From Agapanthus africanus (lineage: Eukaryota; Streptophyta; Magnoliopsida; Asparagales; Amaryllidaceae), in NCBI GenBank assembly GCA_030015575.1, contig CM057338.1:830668353-830732352 (forward strand): a stretch of 64,000 nucleotides of DNA, in the 5' to 3' direction. Made by a program: the position numbers and the translations under genes. The notes beneath the pieces were generated by a model. The model saw only the letters and a list, made by a program, of their open reading frames with translations. It did not search any database and was not told where the DNA came from. Numbering within the stretch: position 1 is the first letter of the stretch; every line of letters begins with the position of its first letter. Shown in pieces: positions 32,240 to 43,880 of the stretch.

Positions 32240-35200
32240 TTAAGCCGGCGGACGGTGTAATAGGTTCGTCAGTTCATCCTTCTTCCGCTGGGCCTCGGCT
32301 TCAAGTTTTGTTATTGCCAAGAGACGGGTCTCCGCCTGAGACTGTTGAGCCTGATACGAGGCGAGCCGACTTTCAAGCTCCTTTTCAACAACTTTATGAG
32401 CTTCGACTATCTCGCGGGTAAAGATAAAGGCTTTATCAATAGCCATCATCTCCGTGATAGCTTCTTGGAGCACCCTCCAAAGATCGTATGCACGAGTGGT
32501 CTTAGCAGTGAGTTGAGCTTGAAGTTCCCCCAGAGCATTTGAAGCTAATTCCCTCTCCGAAAATTTCCAGTTGAGCCTCTTTTCGCAAGACTGAAGATTA
32601 GCGGCGCACCGCTCAATCCACCCCCGCAGGCTCACCTTCGCAGTTAAGAGCTCGGAAGGAAGGCGTATACACTCAAGATTATGTAAGCAAGCCTCCAACC
32701 TACGACAATACTCAACCCAAATATGCACCAATGCCTCATTATGATAAGTAGCAAGGAAGGGTAAAGAAGTATTGGCTTCGGCAGCAAATTCTTCGGCCGT
32801 AACAGAATTTCCAGCACGAAGATCTTCAATGAGAGCCGCCAGGGAATAGATGCTTTGTCTCGCCATCCTTTCAAACGCACGCCGGGCATAGGGACCCGGT
32901 GGCATGAAGATCCGAGATTCCCACGGAGTTAGGGTTGACAGAGCTGTCAAGATTTATGAACGGTCAGTGAGAGTCACAAACATGGAATAGAAAAAGCAAT
33001 GACAAAGATAAAACCTTACTTACCTACACTCATGCAATGGGGGTTTGAGAGATCCCCAGGCCTATCGAGGATCTCGACCTCGTCATCGGCTTCCAGAACT
33101 GTAGAGCGCATATTAGTGTCATTGTAAAGAATAATAATAAAGAAAAAAGGTCAAAGAACACAAACCTTGCTCGGAAGAAAGGACGATACTTTGCGGGGAT
33201 ATCGCCTGTAGGGCACCTATGTAAAGTAAGCGCTGGAAAGACTTCCTGGGAGATAGGTCTACAATAGAAGCCGCCAATTCCTATAGTTCTGAAAAGAAGG
33301 AAAGGTTCAGATAATGGAAAGACTATTAAAAACAAAGTATAGAAGACTACCTTCGATGCTCTTCCTGCCTTGAACCGGGGGGATAGCAGCCTCGGCAGCC
33401 TCCTCCATGCAATCGAGAAAATCACCGGAGACATTTGCTGGTGTGACAGCTTCCGATTGAGGGGAAACGGCCGCCACTTCAGGCTCCAATGAAGGGATGG
33501 CAGTCTCAACTACCCTTTCCACAATCTCCAGGCCGTCACCAGAAAGATCCATTAAATCTACGGCCGATAAGGGCACCTCTTCTGGAAGAACAGGCACCGG
33601 GGGAACAGAGGCTACCAGTGGAAGCTCCACAGCAGGAATAGCAGCTGTAACGACCTCCTCCGCACCCACTAGTGCCTCATCGGAGACATTTACAGAATCC
33701 ACAGTCAGGACGCGACTTGAGCTCAAATCCTCTGTCATTGCTGAAGTCCCTGCAAAGTTTTCGCAAGGATAAGGAGATATAAAAAGCAAGACAAATTAGT
33801 TGCCGAAAGAAAAAATACGGAAAGCACATAAACCGATGCGCCAGGATGCTTCTAGTATGGCTTTTTCAAGCCGCCGTTCCTTCCTGAGGAAGTGTGCTCG
33901 CCGGGGTTCAAATGCAGATTCATGGCCACTGGTCTTCAATGCCAGCTCATCTTCGAAAGCGGCTGAAATAGGCTGCTTGAGGGCTATCTCGTCTTCCCGT
34001 CACAGGGGACCCATATGTACCCTCCGTAGTGATGGGGGATCTTCGTAGAATATGATGGGAGGATAAGGTTTTTTCGGGACACCCACGTTCTCAGTTTCGT
34101 CTTGTGAGCGCCTTATAGCCTCAGCCAATTGTGCGGCTTCCTTGTTAGACGAACCCGGAAAGAGAAGACCATCATCCGGCTCTTGCATGGATATGGGTTC
34201 GTCTTGGACAACAGTCTCAGATTCGAGCAAGAGGTCGAGCAGACCGGTAACCGTTTTCTTCCTCCTTTTTGAACTGGAGCTAACACTGGAAGAAGATTGT
34301 TTCCTCCCCTTTGGTGCTTTGATACGGCACTGCCCAACCTCGCCTCCAATATCTTCTTTTGGCGGTACTACCGGTGATGACACTGCCATTGATGACGCCG
34401 CAACTGGTGAAACTACTGCTGGTGTATTATCGGAAGCCATTTCCTGGGCTTTAGTGCGCATTGGCATACTAACTGTGGGAGGAGTCGATTCCGCATCCGC
34501 CGCCTCAGGGTTAAGTAAGGCACCGTTACCCCTCAATGGAGGGCGAACCACTGTCTGCGGTCGCGGCGGAACGCCCGTGACTTGGGACGGAACGGGAGCT
34601 CTATATCCGAAGAGTATCCGCTTCTCCTCGGCCATAATGGGACCAACTCGATGACGGTACCAACCAGTAAAAGACCCCACACACCTTGGAATATAGTCGG
34701 CCTCGGGGATCACGAAACGAAAGCCGGTGTTCAGCCGCATAAAGTGATGGATGATGTCACGAACAACTCCCAGAGACGAGCTGGGCTCCACCAAAAATGC
34801 CTCGAAGGGAACGCCTTGGTTATAACCCAATTGCCGAGCAAAGCGGTGCGGATTATACCGCCTGAAAAGAGCCGTATCATTTCGGCGGAACACCAAATAA
34901 CCCGGCCTAATCGAATACAAGTGCATAATTTCTTTAGGCTTTAAGGATGGTGCTCCCCCTTTCGATAAATCGAATAGCTGTTGAACAGGTCCCGATGGAG
35001 CAGAGAAGACTCGGTCATTGAATACCATCCCGCCTTCGTTGGCATACGGGTTAAGCAACACACGAAGGGCCCCTAGCTGAGTTTGATCAGGAGTAGAAGC
35101 ATCCAACAACCTCATGAGCCGCGGGAAGGTGTAAGCGTCATAGAAATCTGGCCTCTGATGCACTGCGAATGCCCCCAATACATGCATCTCGATCCACGAC

Positions 35201-36420
35201 GTAAAGTAGTGGTGGGAGAAACTCACAACATCTACACCCGGAGTCGAAGTATTGGCCGCAGCACTCAGCCCATGGTATAAGTGTGATACCCCCGCGATAC
35301 CCACGGCCAGTCTTGTCCCTTCAGCCACGCGATGAGCAGGATAGATGATCGAAGCTCTCATGAAGCGACGATGCGTTGGAATGGCAAACCAGCTAAGCCA
35401 AAGGCTGATAAAACCGACAAAGAAGGCTGATAAAATCGAATCAAAGGACGCAATCGACAAGATCGGGATGTAAAATTGCGGTAAATCTTCTTCATTGGCC
35501 GGCAGTTTATTTAGCCCAAACCCAAAAGGGTCGTTAATGTTCGCAAACTTTGGAGCCGTCTTGGACAAAGCATCTTCGCGGATAAAACAGGAAATGAAGC
35601 TCTCAAAAGTGATGCCATGACCTTCCGACGTCGCGAACAGTTTCTCAAAAATAACCAAAACCTTGATTAAGCTAGGGTGCTTATGGCGGACGGCGTTTTC
35701 AGTCGTCAGGCCGTCAAGCGAAGCCGGCATCGTCTCAAACACATACTCATCGGGAGGCAGCAACTCTTCATAATGGTCTCCCCTGATTGGTTGTCCCGAA
35801 ACCTCGCGAAACTCTTCCAATGAAATAGAGACCTCGTGATCCCCTAGCAAGAAGGTGTTGGTGGGAAGATTCCACTGGTTCACAAAAGCCTTAACTCACC
35901 AGATATGAGGAGACTGATAATGAAAAAGGGACGCATACACCGCCTGGTAGAGCCCGACCTTCTGCAATCACGCGTGATGGGCGGATAGGACATATCGAGC
36001 CCATGGAAGATAGCTCGTTGGGTGGAGAGGGGTAAGCCCTATCTTATAAATTTGTCCCCAGGGTTGGGCTTCACCCTGACAAATGCGACGCCCCAAAATG
36101 TCTATGGCCGGCAAAGGCTGTTTGGCTATCCCAGCTGTCGACGGCTCAAGCCGGCCCATAGGAGTCCAATCAGCCGCCTCCACTGCAAAAGCAGTCTGCG
36201 GACGCTCCATCGGCAAAATTGGGCGAAGAGGCTCTGTCGGCACTTCGGAAAGAAAGCTGCGGTGGCCCCGGATGATATGCCCATACCAAGTTCCCCACAA
36301 GAGCAAATTGGTACAGTCCCTGTCTTGGGCCCTGATCATCGCCATTGCTTCTTCGTCTGACAGCAATTGTAGAAAAGCAGCGTCTGAGTGAGTAAAAGGA
36401 AAGTAGGGAAGAGAAGCCAT
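32240..36420 (-). pseudogene. T2 antisense PMD gene, spliced and broken
   Basis: This is the same gene as in T1, on the strand opposite pol. Inferred exons: 36425-33834 (ATG at 36420), 33749-33351, 33288-33166, 33098-33024 and 32943-32240. All four coding introns (62-84 bases) have GT-AG ends and phase 1, matching T1. The first coding exon carries the PMD region (VSISLEEFREVSGQPIRG) and a basic nuclear-signal-like stretch (KGRKQSSSS...KRRKK). The last exon (236 codons open) is rich in Glu, Gln, Ala and Leu, probably coiled coil. Stops in T2 only are near 35968 (Arg in T1), 35886 (Trp in T1), 33999 and early in the fourth exon (TAG about 33281-33285). It looks like a host gene captured by the element; function unknown. 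Confidence 0.85.
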
Positions 36421-36425
36421 TGTTC

Positions 36426-37008
36426 CTGAAATAAAGGGAGGAAAAAACTATTAATGCAACTTATACGTGTGTGTGTGTGTATGTATAAACAGCAGAAGAA
36501 AACGATAAGAAGTTTATTCCATGGGACCATTGACTGCAAAAATAATGGACCCCACACAATCAGTATGACGGCTCGCCAATCACGAGGCAGGGATATCATT
36601 ATGAGAATAAAAAAAAGATTCTCAATAAATGCACATTGGAGTTTAAACGACTTGGGACATCTTCACAAAAGAACACCCATTACAAACTCTGTCAAATGGA
36701 TACAAAAAATGAAGGAAAAATTCCTTGAAAAGATCCTCAAGAACGCCAGGGAATAAATTTCCCAAAGGGCCTCTAGATCTTTTAGAGCTAAGCTCTGTAA
36801 TGAGGAATTAAATTCCTTTTAAACAATGGAATTAAATTCCAAGAGGAGGATCAACGATCCCCATTGATTCAAGATCTTAGAATCTAGAAAAAATGTGTGT
36901 GATTTGGATCTTTAAGAAACCAATCCAAGAGAAGAGCAACGCTCTATCCCGGATTTAAAATCCACGGTGAAGAGAACAAAAAGGGGTGGTTCCATTCATG
37001 ATCCTTAC
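36426..37008 (-). other. 5'-UTR intron of the T2 antisense gene
   Basis: The donor CTTG|GTAAGGATC starts at 37008 and the acceptor TTTATTTCAG|GAACA ends at 36426, with the ATG five bases downstream. It is the same arrangement as in T1. The interior holds a (GT)n run (about 36467-36481) where T1 has (AT)n, plus variable-arm palindromes. Confidence 0.75.
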
Positions 37009-37140
37009 CAAGGAGAAAGTTTTAACTCTACGATTCCAGTAAGCAGAGAACTAAGCTCTGAAGAGGAGAATTAAATTCTCAAGAAAATAACCAAGGAAGA
37101 AGATGAAAGAACGGTGTCTTCCTAAGGACCAAACCTTAGC

Positions 37141-37147
37141 ATTTATA
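37141..37147 (-). promoter_or_regulatory. TATA box of the T2 antisense gene
   Basis: TATAAAT on the minus strand within CTTATAAATGC, at the same distance from the UTR donor as in T1. Transcription would start near 37110-37115 and run leftwards towards pol. Confidence 0.65.
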
Positions 37148-37260
37148 AGACGTGACAAGGACGGTTCACCTACCCGTTCCCCTAGGCAATCCGACGGCTG
37201 TAAAGGTGACAGCGTTGCACTCACGTGCAAGTCACGTGAGAACAACGCTGTGAGGGCATT

Positions 37261-37589
37261 TGTTCCCTATGGAAAAATAAATAATAATAAATCAAAAGCA
37301 ATGGGAAAATTCCCTAAAGGGAGCATCACGTGCCCACACGTGATGCGCCTTGGAGCCAAAATTACAAGCATTACACTTAACAAATGGGATTGAAGTTGGG
37401 GCTCACGTGCCACACGTGATCACCTACATACAGAATATATAGCCGCCTTCATGAAACAACTAGCAGGCCAGAAGGCGCATCACGTGCCAACACGTGATGC
37501 TCTTCTCTGGGGCTGCTGCATATAGGCAAACCGACCTAATGCCATTGGGTCACGTGCTACACGTGAGGATTCCTAGTATCTTCTGACCC
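37261..37589 (+). repeat. T2 3' LTR, piece 1
   Basis: It starts TGTTCCC and matches 16951-17279. It ends with GACCC (37585-37589), the target duplication of the solo LTR. No polypurine tract is visible directly upstream of 37261. Confidence 0.93.
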
Positions 37590-39237
37590 TGTAGGGTGTT
37601 TTTCGTCACCCCATTGAGATGGGAATACGCACGCACTTGTCAGGCGTACTACAGATTCCCCCTGCCTAGGGTAGGCGGGGGTTTATTGATTGTGGGGATC
37701 CGAATCTCCGGCAGCCGCGGACTAAGCTGCCGTTAATTACCCCTCGCCTTTGGGGCGAGGGAACCTCCGATTAACGGGTTAAACTGGTCATGCGAACTCA
37801 ATGTGCAGTGTACGTGTGTTGTGTTTTGAAAGGGGGGGTTTGGATATATCGGGAGCCACGCAGAGTTTTTACGGGGGTCCCGCTACCCGGATAGCGGGCT
37901 GGGGGTCAAGGGGGCTAGCAGCCCCCTTGCGGGGTGCGGGGCAGCGCCCCGTTAGAAATTTTTTTTCTAACAGGGACAGTGTCGTGGAGCACGTGTGTGT
38001 GCAAATATGTATACATATGTATATATGTATATATATAAAAGAAAGAAAGGGGAAAAGGCATCCAAAGGATGTGTGGGGGCAGCACCTTGGGCGCTGTGCG
38101 CCTAGGTGCTGTGCGCTCAGGCGCTAGAGTGCCACGTGTCGGCACGTGGGCGCTCTGCGCTTGAGCGCAAGCGCGCCACGTGTCGGCACGTAGGCGCTTT
38201 ACGCTTGAGCGCCTGCGCTTGAGCGCATGCGCGCCACGTGTCGGCACGGGGGAGACTTGCGCTCGAGCACTTGCGCTGGGGCGCAAGCGCGCCACGTGTC
38301 GGCACCGAAGCGACTTGCGCTCGAGCGCTTGCGCTGGAGCGCAAGCGCGCCACGTGTCGGCACCGGGGCGACTTGCGCTCGGGCGCTTGCGCTTGAGCGC
38401 AAGCGCGCCACGTGTCGGCACGTGGGCGACTTGCGCTCGGGCGCTTGCGCTTGAGCGCAAACGCGCCACGTGTCGACACGCGGGCGCTCTGCGCTTGAGC
38501 GCCGGCGAGAAAAAGTGGCTTTTAGCCTAAGAAACAGAAGCTATGCTTCAGAAAGGAAATATTTGTTATGTATATATGTATGGAGTTAAACTCCTGGAAT
38601 GTTTTGAAGCTGATGAAGGGGGTTCTTCTTCTTCCTTCTGTTGTTTGGCCGGATCTTGAAGATCAAGAAGTAGGAGATTTTTAAAAAACACTCCTTTTTG
38701 AGATCTGATGGGAGATCTGAGTTCCTCTTTGTGGGTTTTGTGGTGGAAAACTACTTAGTTTTGAAAAAGAAAGAGTAAAACTCTTGATTTAATTCAAAAG
38801 AATTGAGAAGGTTTAGAACCTTGGAGAAGGAGCAGGAGGCATAAAGAACCCTAGTTTTTGGGGGAATGAAAAAAGTGTTCCTTTTTTTATTCATCATGTT
38901 GCCTTTTATAGGCTTACATATTTACATATAGCCCCTTGGGCTTTACAAAAATGGCATTTTAGCCATCCTATGGCTCATGTGCCATTTCATTTTTGCACAT
39001 AAGCCATGGGCTTACAAAATATTGGCTTTATGCCCATTTTGTTTACATTCATGCATAAAAAATTACATAAAAATTATTTATGACATAATTTATATTTTAG
39101 CATGGGGAGGGTCGGCCGCTTCATGTTTCGGACTCGACCTGGGCATGGGCCCACTTGACCCGGGCTTGGGCCCACCTGGCTTGGGGTTGACCTTGACTTT
39201 GGCTCGGTCAACCGGGGTGTAAATTTTTACCCCAACA
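37590..39237 (+). mobile_element. Solo LTR or short non-autonomous element in the T2 3' LTR
   Basis: 1648 bp with TGTAGGG...CCCAACA ends, flanked by GACCC at 37585-37589 and 39238-39242. The empty site is seen in the 5' LTR at about 17276-17285. It has no coding region. A TATA box (TATATAAAA, 38032-38040) and palindromes such as CCCGCT/AGCGGG, GTTAGAAA/TTCTAAC and CCCTCGCC/GGCGAGGG suggest an LTR promoter. The last bases match the remnant after T1 (13570-13607). An LTR pair with internal region is not seen, so solo LTR is the best call. Confidence 0.85.
38095..38510. repeat. GC-rich tandem array with paired CACGTG in the solo LTR
   Basis: About seven units of roughly 60 bp contain GCCACGTGTCGGCACG and GCGCTTGAGCGCAAGCGC. 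Both parts are (near-)palindromes. Open frames of 70-184 codons on either strand are caused by the repeat. CACGTG is a G-box core recognised by plant bZIP and bHLH factors. Confidence 0.85.
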
Positions 39238-39242
39238 GACCC

Positions 39243-39755
39243 GATAGAATTAAATTCTATATAAAAGGGATCAGAACCCTATTTTGGAAATATTTTCCCC
39301 AATCTTTCTAAACAAGAAAGATTGTGCTCTGTAAATCAGAGCACCGTTGGATCAAAAATCCAATGGTGATTAAAAATCACCAAGGTGCAGAATTAAATTC
39401 TGATTGAGGAAATACTCCTCGAATCTTTCTGAACAAGAAAGTTTGTGCTCTGTAAATCAAAGCACCGTTGGATCAAAGATCCAATGGTGATTAAAAATCG
39501 CCAAGATACAGAATAAGTTCTGTATGGGAAAATATTTTCCCCAATCTTGTTAAGAACAAGAAAATGTCTTCTGAAAAAACAGGAGTCCCTGGATCAAAGA
39601 TCCAACGGTGGATAAAATCCTCGAATTAATCATAAATCTTTCAATGAGAGATTTCCTTAACAAAAATCAAAAAGCTTGCCTCTGCTATATAAAGGACTCG
39701 AGACTGAAGAGGGAGGGGTAGACGTAGAGGGAGACAAAAAAAAGAAGAACCTCCC
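39243..39755 (+). repeat. T2 3' LTR, piece 2
   Basis: Matches 17280-17795 of the 5' LTR, including the TATA box TATATAAA at 39686-39693. Ends with CTCCC (39751-39755), the target duplication of LARD. Confidence 0.93.
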
Positions 39756-42700
39756 TGTCACGACCCGAAAGAGCATGTGACTGGCCCTTGAATCCTATGA
39801 AGTCTATAGGACTCCATCTGATCCAAGTAAGCCAAAAGCCCAGAAATCTAAAACCATTTAAGGAGTAAATAGGGAAAACTAGTTTTAAGAGGTAAAGAAA
39901 ACATGTTTAAAAATCAAGTTTTTAAATAACTAAGCCGAATATGAATTTTTTTAAAATGTGAAATTTTTCCTGAAATTTTCGGCAGAGTTTCCTTTGTAAA
40001 AACTGGCCCCGAACGGGTACAACAAGAATAATATATATGAACTGATAAAAGGCATCCCCAAGCGGGAGCTAGCTCTTCGTCAATCGACGGTCACAACCAC
40101 GCAAGCAATAATAATATACAACGCCAAAGGGCGAGGATCAAAACCCAAAACGAAACTCAAAACAGCCAGAAAACCGTAATACTACTAGCGCGACTCTAAG
40201 GTCGAAATAATACAACACTGTTTTCTAAGTCTGAAACAATATACAAGTTTTGGTTGATGGAAATTCTAGATACAATGAATAATACAGGAGCAATGGCGGA
40301 TCTGATACAAAAGAACCCACCTATCCAAGCAAGTCACCCAAGGAAGCAGTGTGCCAGAAATGCCGCTATGGAATCTGTACGGCAAACCTGCAAGAACTGG
40401 GGCACAACGGGGGTGAGTTGCCAACTCGTGAATAGAAAATATCTACAAGCAGAAATCGAATGCATGACCCATCCTAGGTCAATACGATCAGATATAAATA
40501 AACCTCAATATGAATATATGTGAAGCATGCTAAACTGGCAATGTAATCTCTATACATGAGTGTAGTGCCAAGTGCTCGTGCCAGTGCCTCAGGTAATAGC
40601 ATATCATAAATATGAGGTATGATCAATGTAATCAATCTGCATGTACGTGGACCTGTCTACTCGTCACCCAATGACAATAACCATCATGCATGTAAATATC
40701 ATGAAGCATGTGCATGGAAATATGAGGATATAAATCATCTGTGTCCCTCGCGACACGTCAAAATCATGGAACCGGAGTGCCTAGCATCGACACTCGAAAA
40801 CATCATGAAAACTGTGCCCAGCATCGGCACGTAAATCCTCATATATCGGGCTACGTCAGTCCGGATCGGCCCACGGGCTCCGTCTGCGGTATCGGCCCTC
40901 GGCCCCGGCAGTACGCCCATATCCATCTATCGACTCTGGTCAGTATCCTCCGGATAACCGCCAGGTCCAACCAATCACCGGTAGGTAGTGGTCCCTCCAC
41001 CGGGCTCACCGTCTACTGCACAGCGAAACCGTTCTCGCCCCGGGGTACCATACCGGGTCCACCATGTACCCGCAATCGGCCTCATCCGCCTCCTCGAATC
41101 GGGTTTCACATGTCGCTCTCAGTACCGAGAAAACACATGGTGGACGCACTGAAATATTATATCAAGGGTAACCGGGTTTTTAAAACAATTATATATTCTC
41201 TTTAAAACACCCACGGTTCCCAAAACCAGAAATATCATGGAAACAACATATCTCAATGCGTATAATCAGAAAGCATCATGTATGCGACATGTAAGAAAGG
41301 TAAGCATATCATACGTCATGCAACATGGAATAGTAATGTGCACATGTCAAGGGGTACCGCTCTTTTAAAACGAATCAGTTTGAAGAACATCTTGCGGTTC
41401 CCAAATCTCTAATCAAGTCTGAATCATCTATGTTGGTATACAGGTATAAGTGTACAATATACCATGCAAAGATCATATCATGAATGCAACAGTACTACAG
41501 TGTAGTGGCATGGCAATTATTGATGATGAAGTGTGTGAGCCGGCAAATAGTGTACGTGGAACATACGCATCATCGATAATGGTGCTAGTGTCCTAACAGC
41601 ATGATGATAATATAGCGATAAACATATGCAAGCATTGCGAATAGCAGGAATATGCGGAATCGAATAATCAACGCAACAGTAGAGAACCTGCCCCAATAAA
41701 TATATCATGCAACCTTTCCTTTTGAAATAAGACGAATCAGGGCATTTGGTAAAATAAGGGCTACGGTGTTTTAAGAAAAGATGCGCCTTTTTAAATATCC
41801 GTATAAACCTTTTTGCTTATCTTTAAAATATCCCCGATTCGTTAGTTTTGAAATAGGTATGACTCGGGTCTAGTCTAACGCCTACTATGCGAACTACGAA
41901 CCCACAGTCAAGTCAAAAGAGAGGGGTATGGAAACCACCTAAATCCGAGTCGATATCATACTATATCATCACATGACAGGCATCACTACCATCATATCAC
42001 ATCTCCAATACGAACTCTCTCATGTCGCCAAATCTCACGGCCTCAATCGAATCTCATCGACTCATCTCAATCCTACGTATCATCCTCAAAACCCGTATAT
42101 AAACACATAGTCCCATACCCATGTGTAGATATACACCACCATATGCGCACAGATATATGAAAGAATGTATGCAAGTATGCGTGTATGTGTGAGTGTGGGT
42201 GCGACCACTATTCTAGGGTTTCGCACTACTCAACCAATACATCCTTATCACCAATAATCCATTATTACCATCAATAACCCTAAACAACACATAATAAATA
42301 TATGTGTGTATACGTATTCCTATACATCACCACGGACTGCGGGGGTGCTATACGCCATCCACCCGACATCTCCCCGTAGATATAATCTACTCACCTTGCT
42401 TTTCGTGTGCCAAAGCCGATGTCGCCATCTTCATCTCCTTTGCCTCAACATCACGCGGGGTACCTACAAGTATATCACAATGCTAAAGCACATGAAAATC
42501 ACATCGGAAACCAAAACAGCACACGCTACTCGCATAGGTAAAAACCTATCGCTCCGCATGTAAACACGATCAACATCTACCTGTCGTTGACGTCCAAACG
42601 CCACCCGACAGGAACGAAACACCAAATACCAAAATCCATGCTAAAACAAGTCTCAAATCATGCACCAACATAGGAAAATCATCCCAGATTTCACCCTAGA

Positions 42701-43862
42701 TGGAATCAGTCAAAACTAGACATACCCAGGGTCAAGAATAGAGGAAATGGGGGCATGCACGCAAAACGAGGCAGATCCACCCTGCTCTGGCCGCAATTTG
42801 CGGCCAGAAGGAATTAATTGGCGGCCTCAGTTTGGAGTTGGGGGCTAGGGTTTGGTGTGGTGGTTCTATAATGCCTGCACATCTCACTGCCAACTCAGTT
42901 TCATTTTTGGGGTCTCGGGGTGATAGCAGATTACACACAACAGTGACAGATTTCCAGTTTTTCCGATATCGGTGCGGTAATTCCGTATTCTGGTTCTAGT
43001 TCCAGGTTTGGGTTCAAATTAGCATCACATAAGGGGTTCTAAGGTCACCACAATCCTCAATTCCATCTTTGATTTCAGTTTTACCCTAAACCCTAACTAG
43101 AAATCTCTAAAGTCCACAAAATGACACAATATCGATATGAAACTAGTATGGATGCAATAGAAATGAGATACTACTCTAATAGGTGCAGAAATTACCTCCT
43201 TTGGCAACTCAAGAAAATTCTTGAGTTGCTCAAAGTCCTCCAAATCCAATCTTGCTAGGTTCAATGTGTAGCTAGTGAGCTTGGGAGTAAGTTTTGTGAA
43301 GTGGGAATGGGGTTTTGGGTTGGATTTCATTGTGGATCTAGGGTTTCATGAAGAGGGAGAGAGGAAGGAGAGAGAGCAGCAGCAACAAGGGAAAGAGAGG
43401 AGAGAGAATGAGAAGGGGAAAATGATGAGGGATGGTTCAAAAAGTGGGGGGTTTGACTTGGTCTCTCTCTCACTCATTACCTACTTTTTCCCTTTCTTTT
43501 CTTTTTCTTTATCTTTTCCTTCTCACTCCAATAGTGAATCCAAATGAACCATGGCAACAAAAATGTAACACAAGTGTAACAAGTGTAAAAATGATATGTG
43601 CACATTTTTGCACAAAAATGCTAAAAATCCAATTAGCGATCTTTAATCTCGATTAACACTAAATTAGCATATAACTAGTCTTAAAAACTTTAAAATGGTA
43701 TAATTCCACAAAATACCCTATTTTAGAATTTTCCAAAATTTTCCAAAATTTTTCCCCATTTATTTGTATTTAATTCCACCCGAACATTAAAATATTCATT
43801 AAAATAATATTAAATTATAAAAATTCCCGAAAATAATATTTTATTATTTTGGAAGTGTTACA
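39756..43862 (-). repeat. LARD left (3') LTR, 4107 bp
   Basis: TG...CA ends (TGTCACGACC to GTGTTACA). From 39975 it matches 49465-53352 at a constant offset of about 9490 with few differences, so the LTRs are young. It contains a GC-rich block at 40780-41110 and a CT/AG-rich block near 43340-43520. The 154-codon frame at 40741-41205 lies in the GC block and has no family. Confidence 0.92.
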
Positions 43863-43880
43863 ATCTACCCCCCTTAAAGA
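43863..43880 (-). other. LARD polypurine tract
   Basis: On the minus strand the bases before the 3' LTR read AAGGGGGGTAGAT, the purine-rich primer for plus-strand synthesis, directly next to TGTAACAC. Confidence 0.75.

Noticed and set aside
37915..38530. Open frames of 70-184 codons on both strands
   Set aside because: They are products of the GC-rich palindromic tandem array in the solo LTR.
40741..41205. 154-codon frame repeated at 50231-50695
   Set aside because: It is duplicated only because it lies in both LTRs of LARD. It has no known motif, and its GC-rich block explains the lack of stops.
43275..43547. 90-codon frame with a Glu/Arg/Gln-rich stretch, also at 52765-53037
   Set aside because: It is a purine-rich LTR block present in both LTRs of LARD; no domain is seen.
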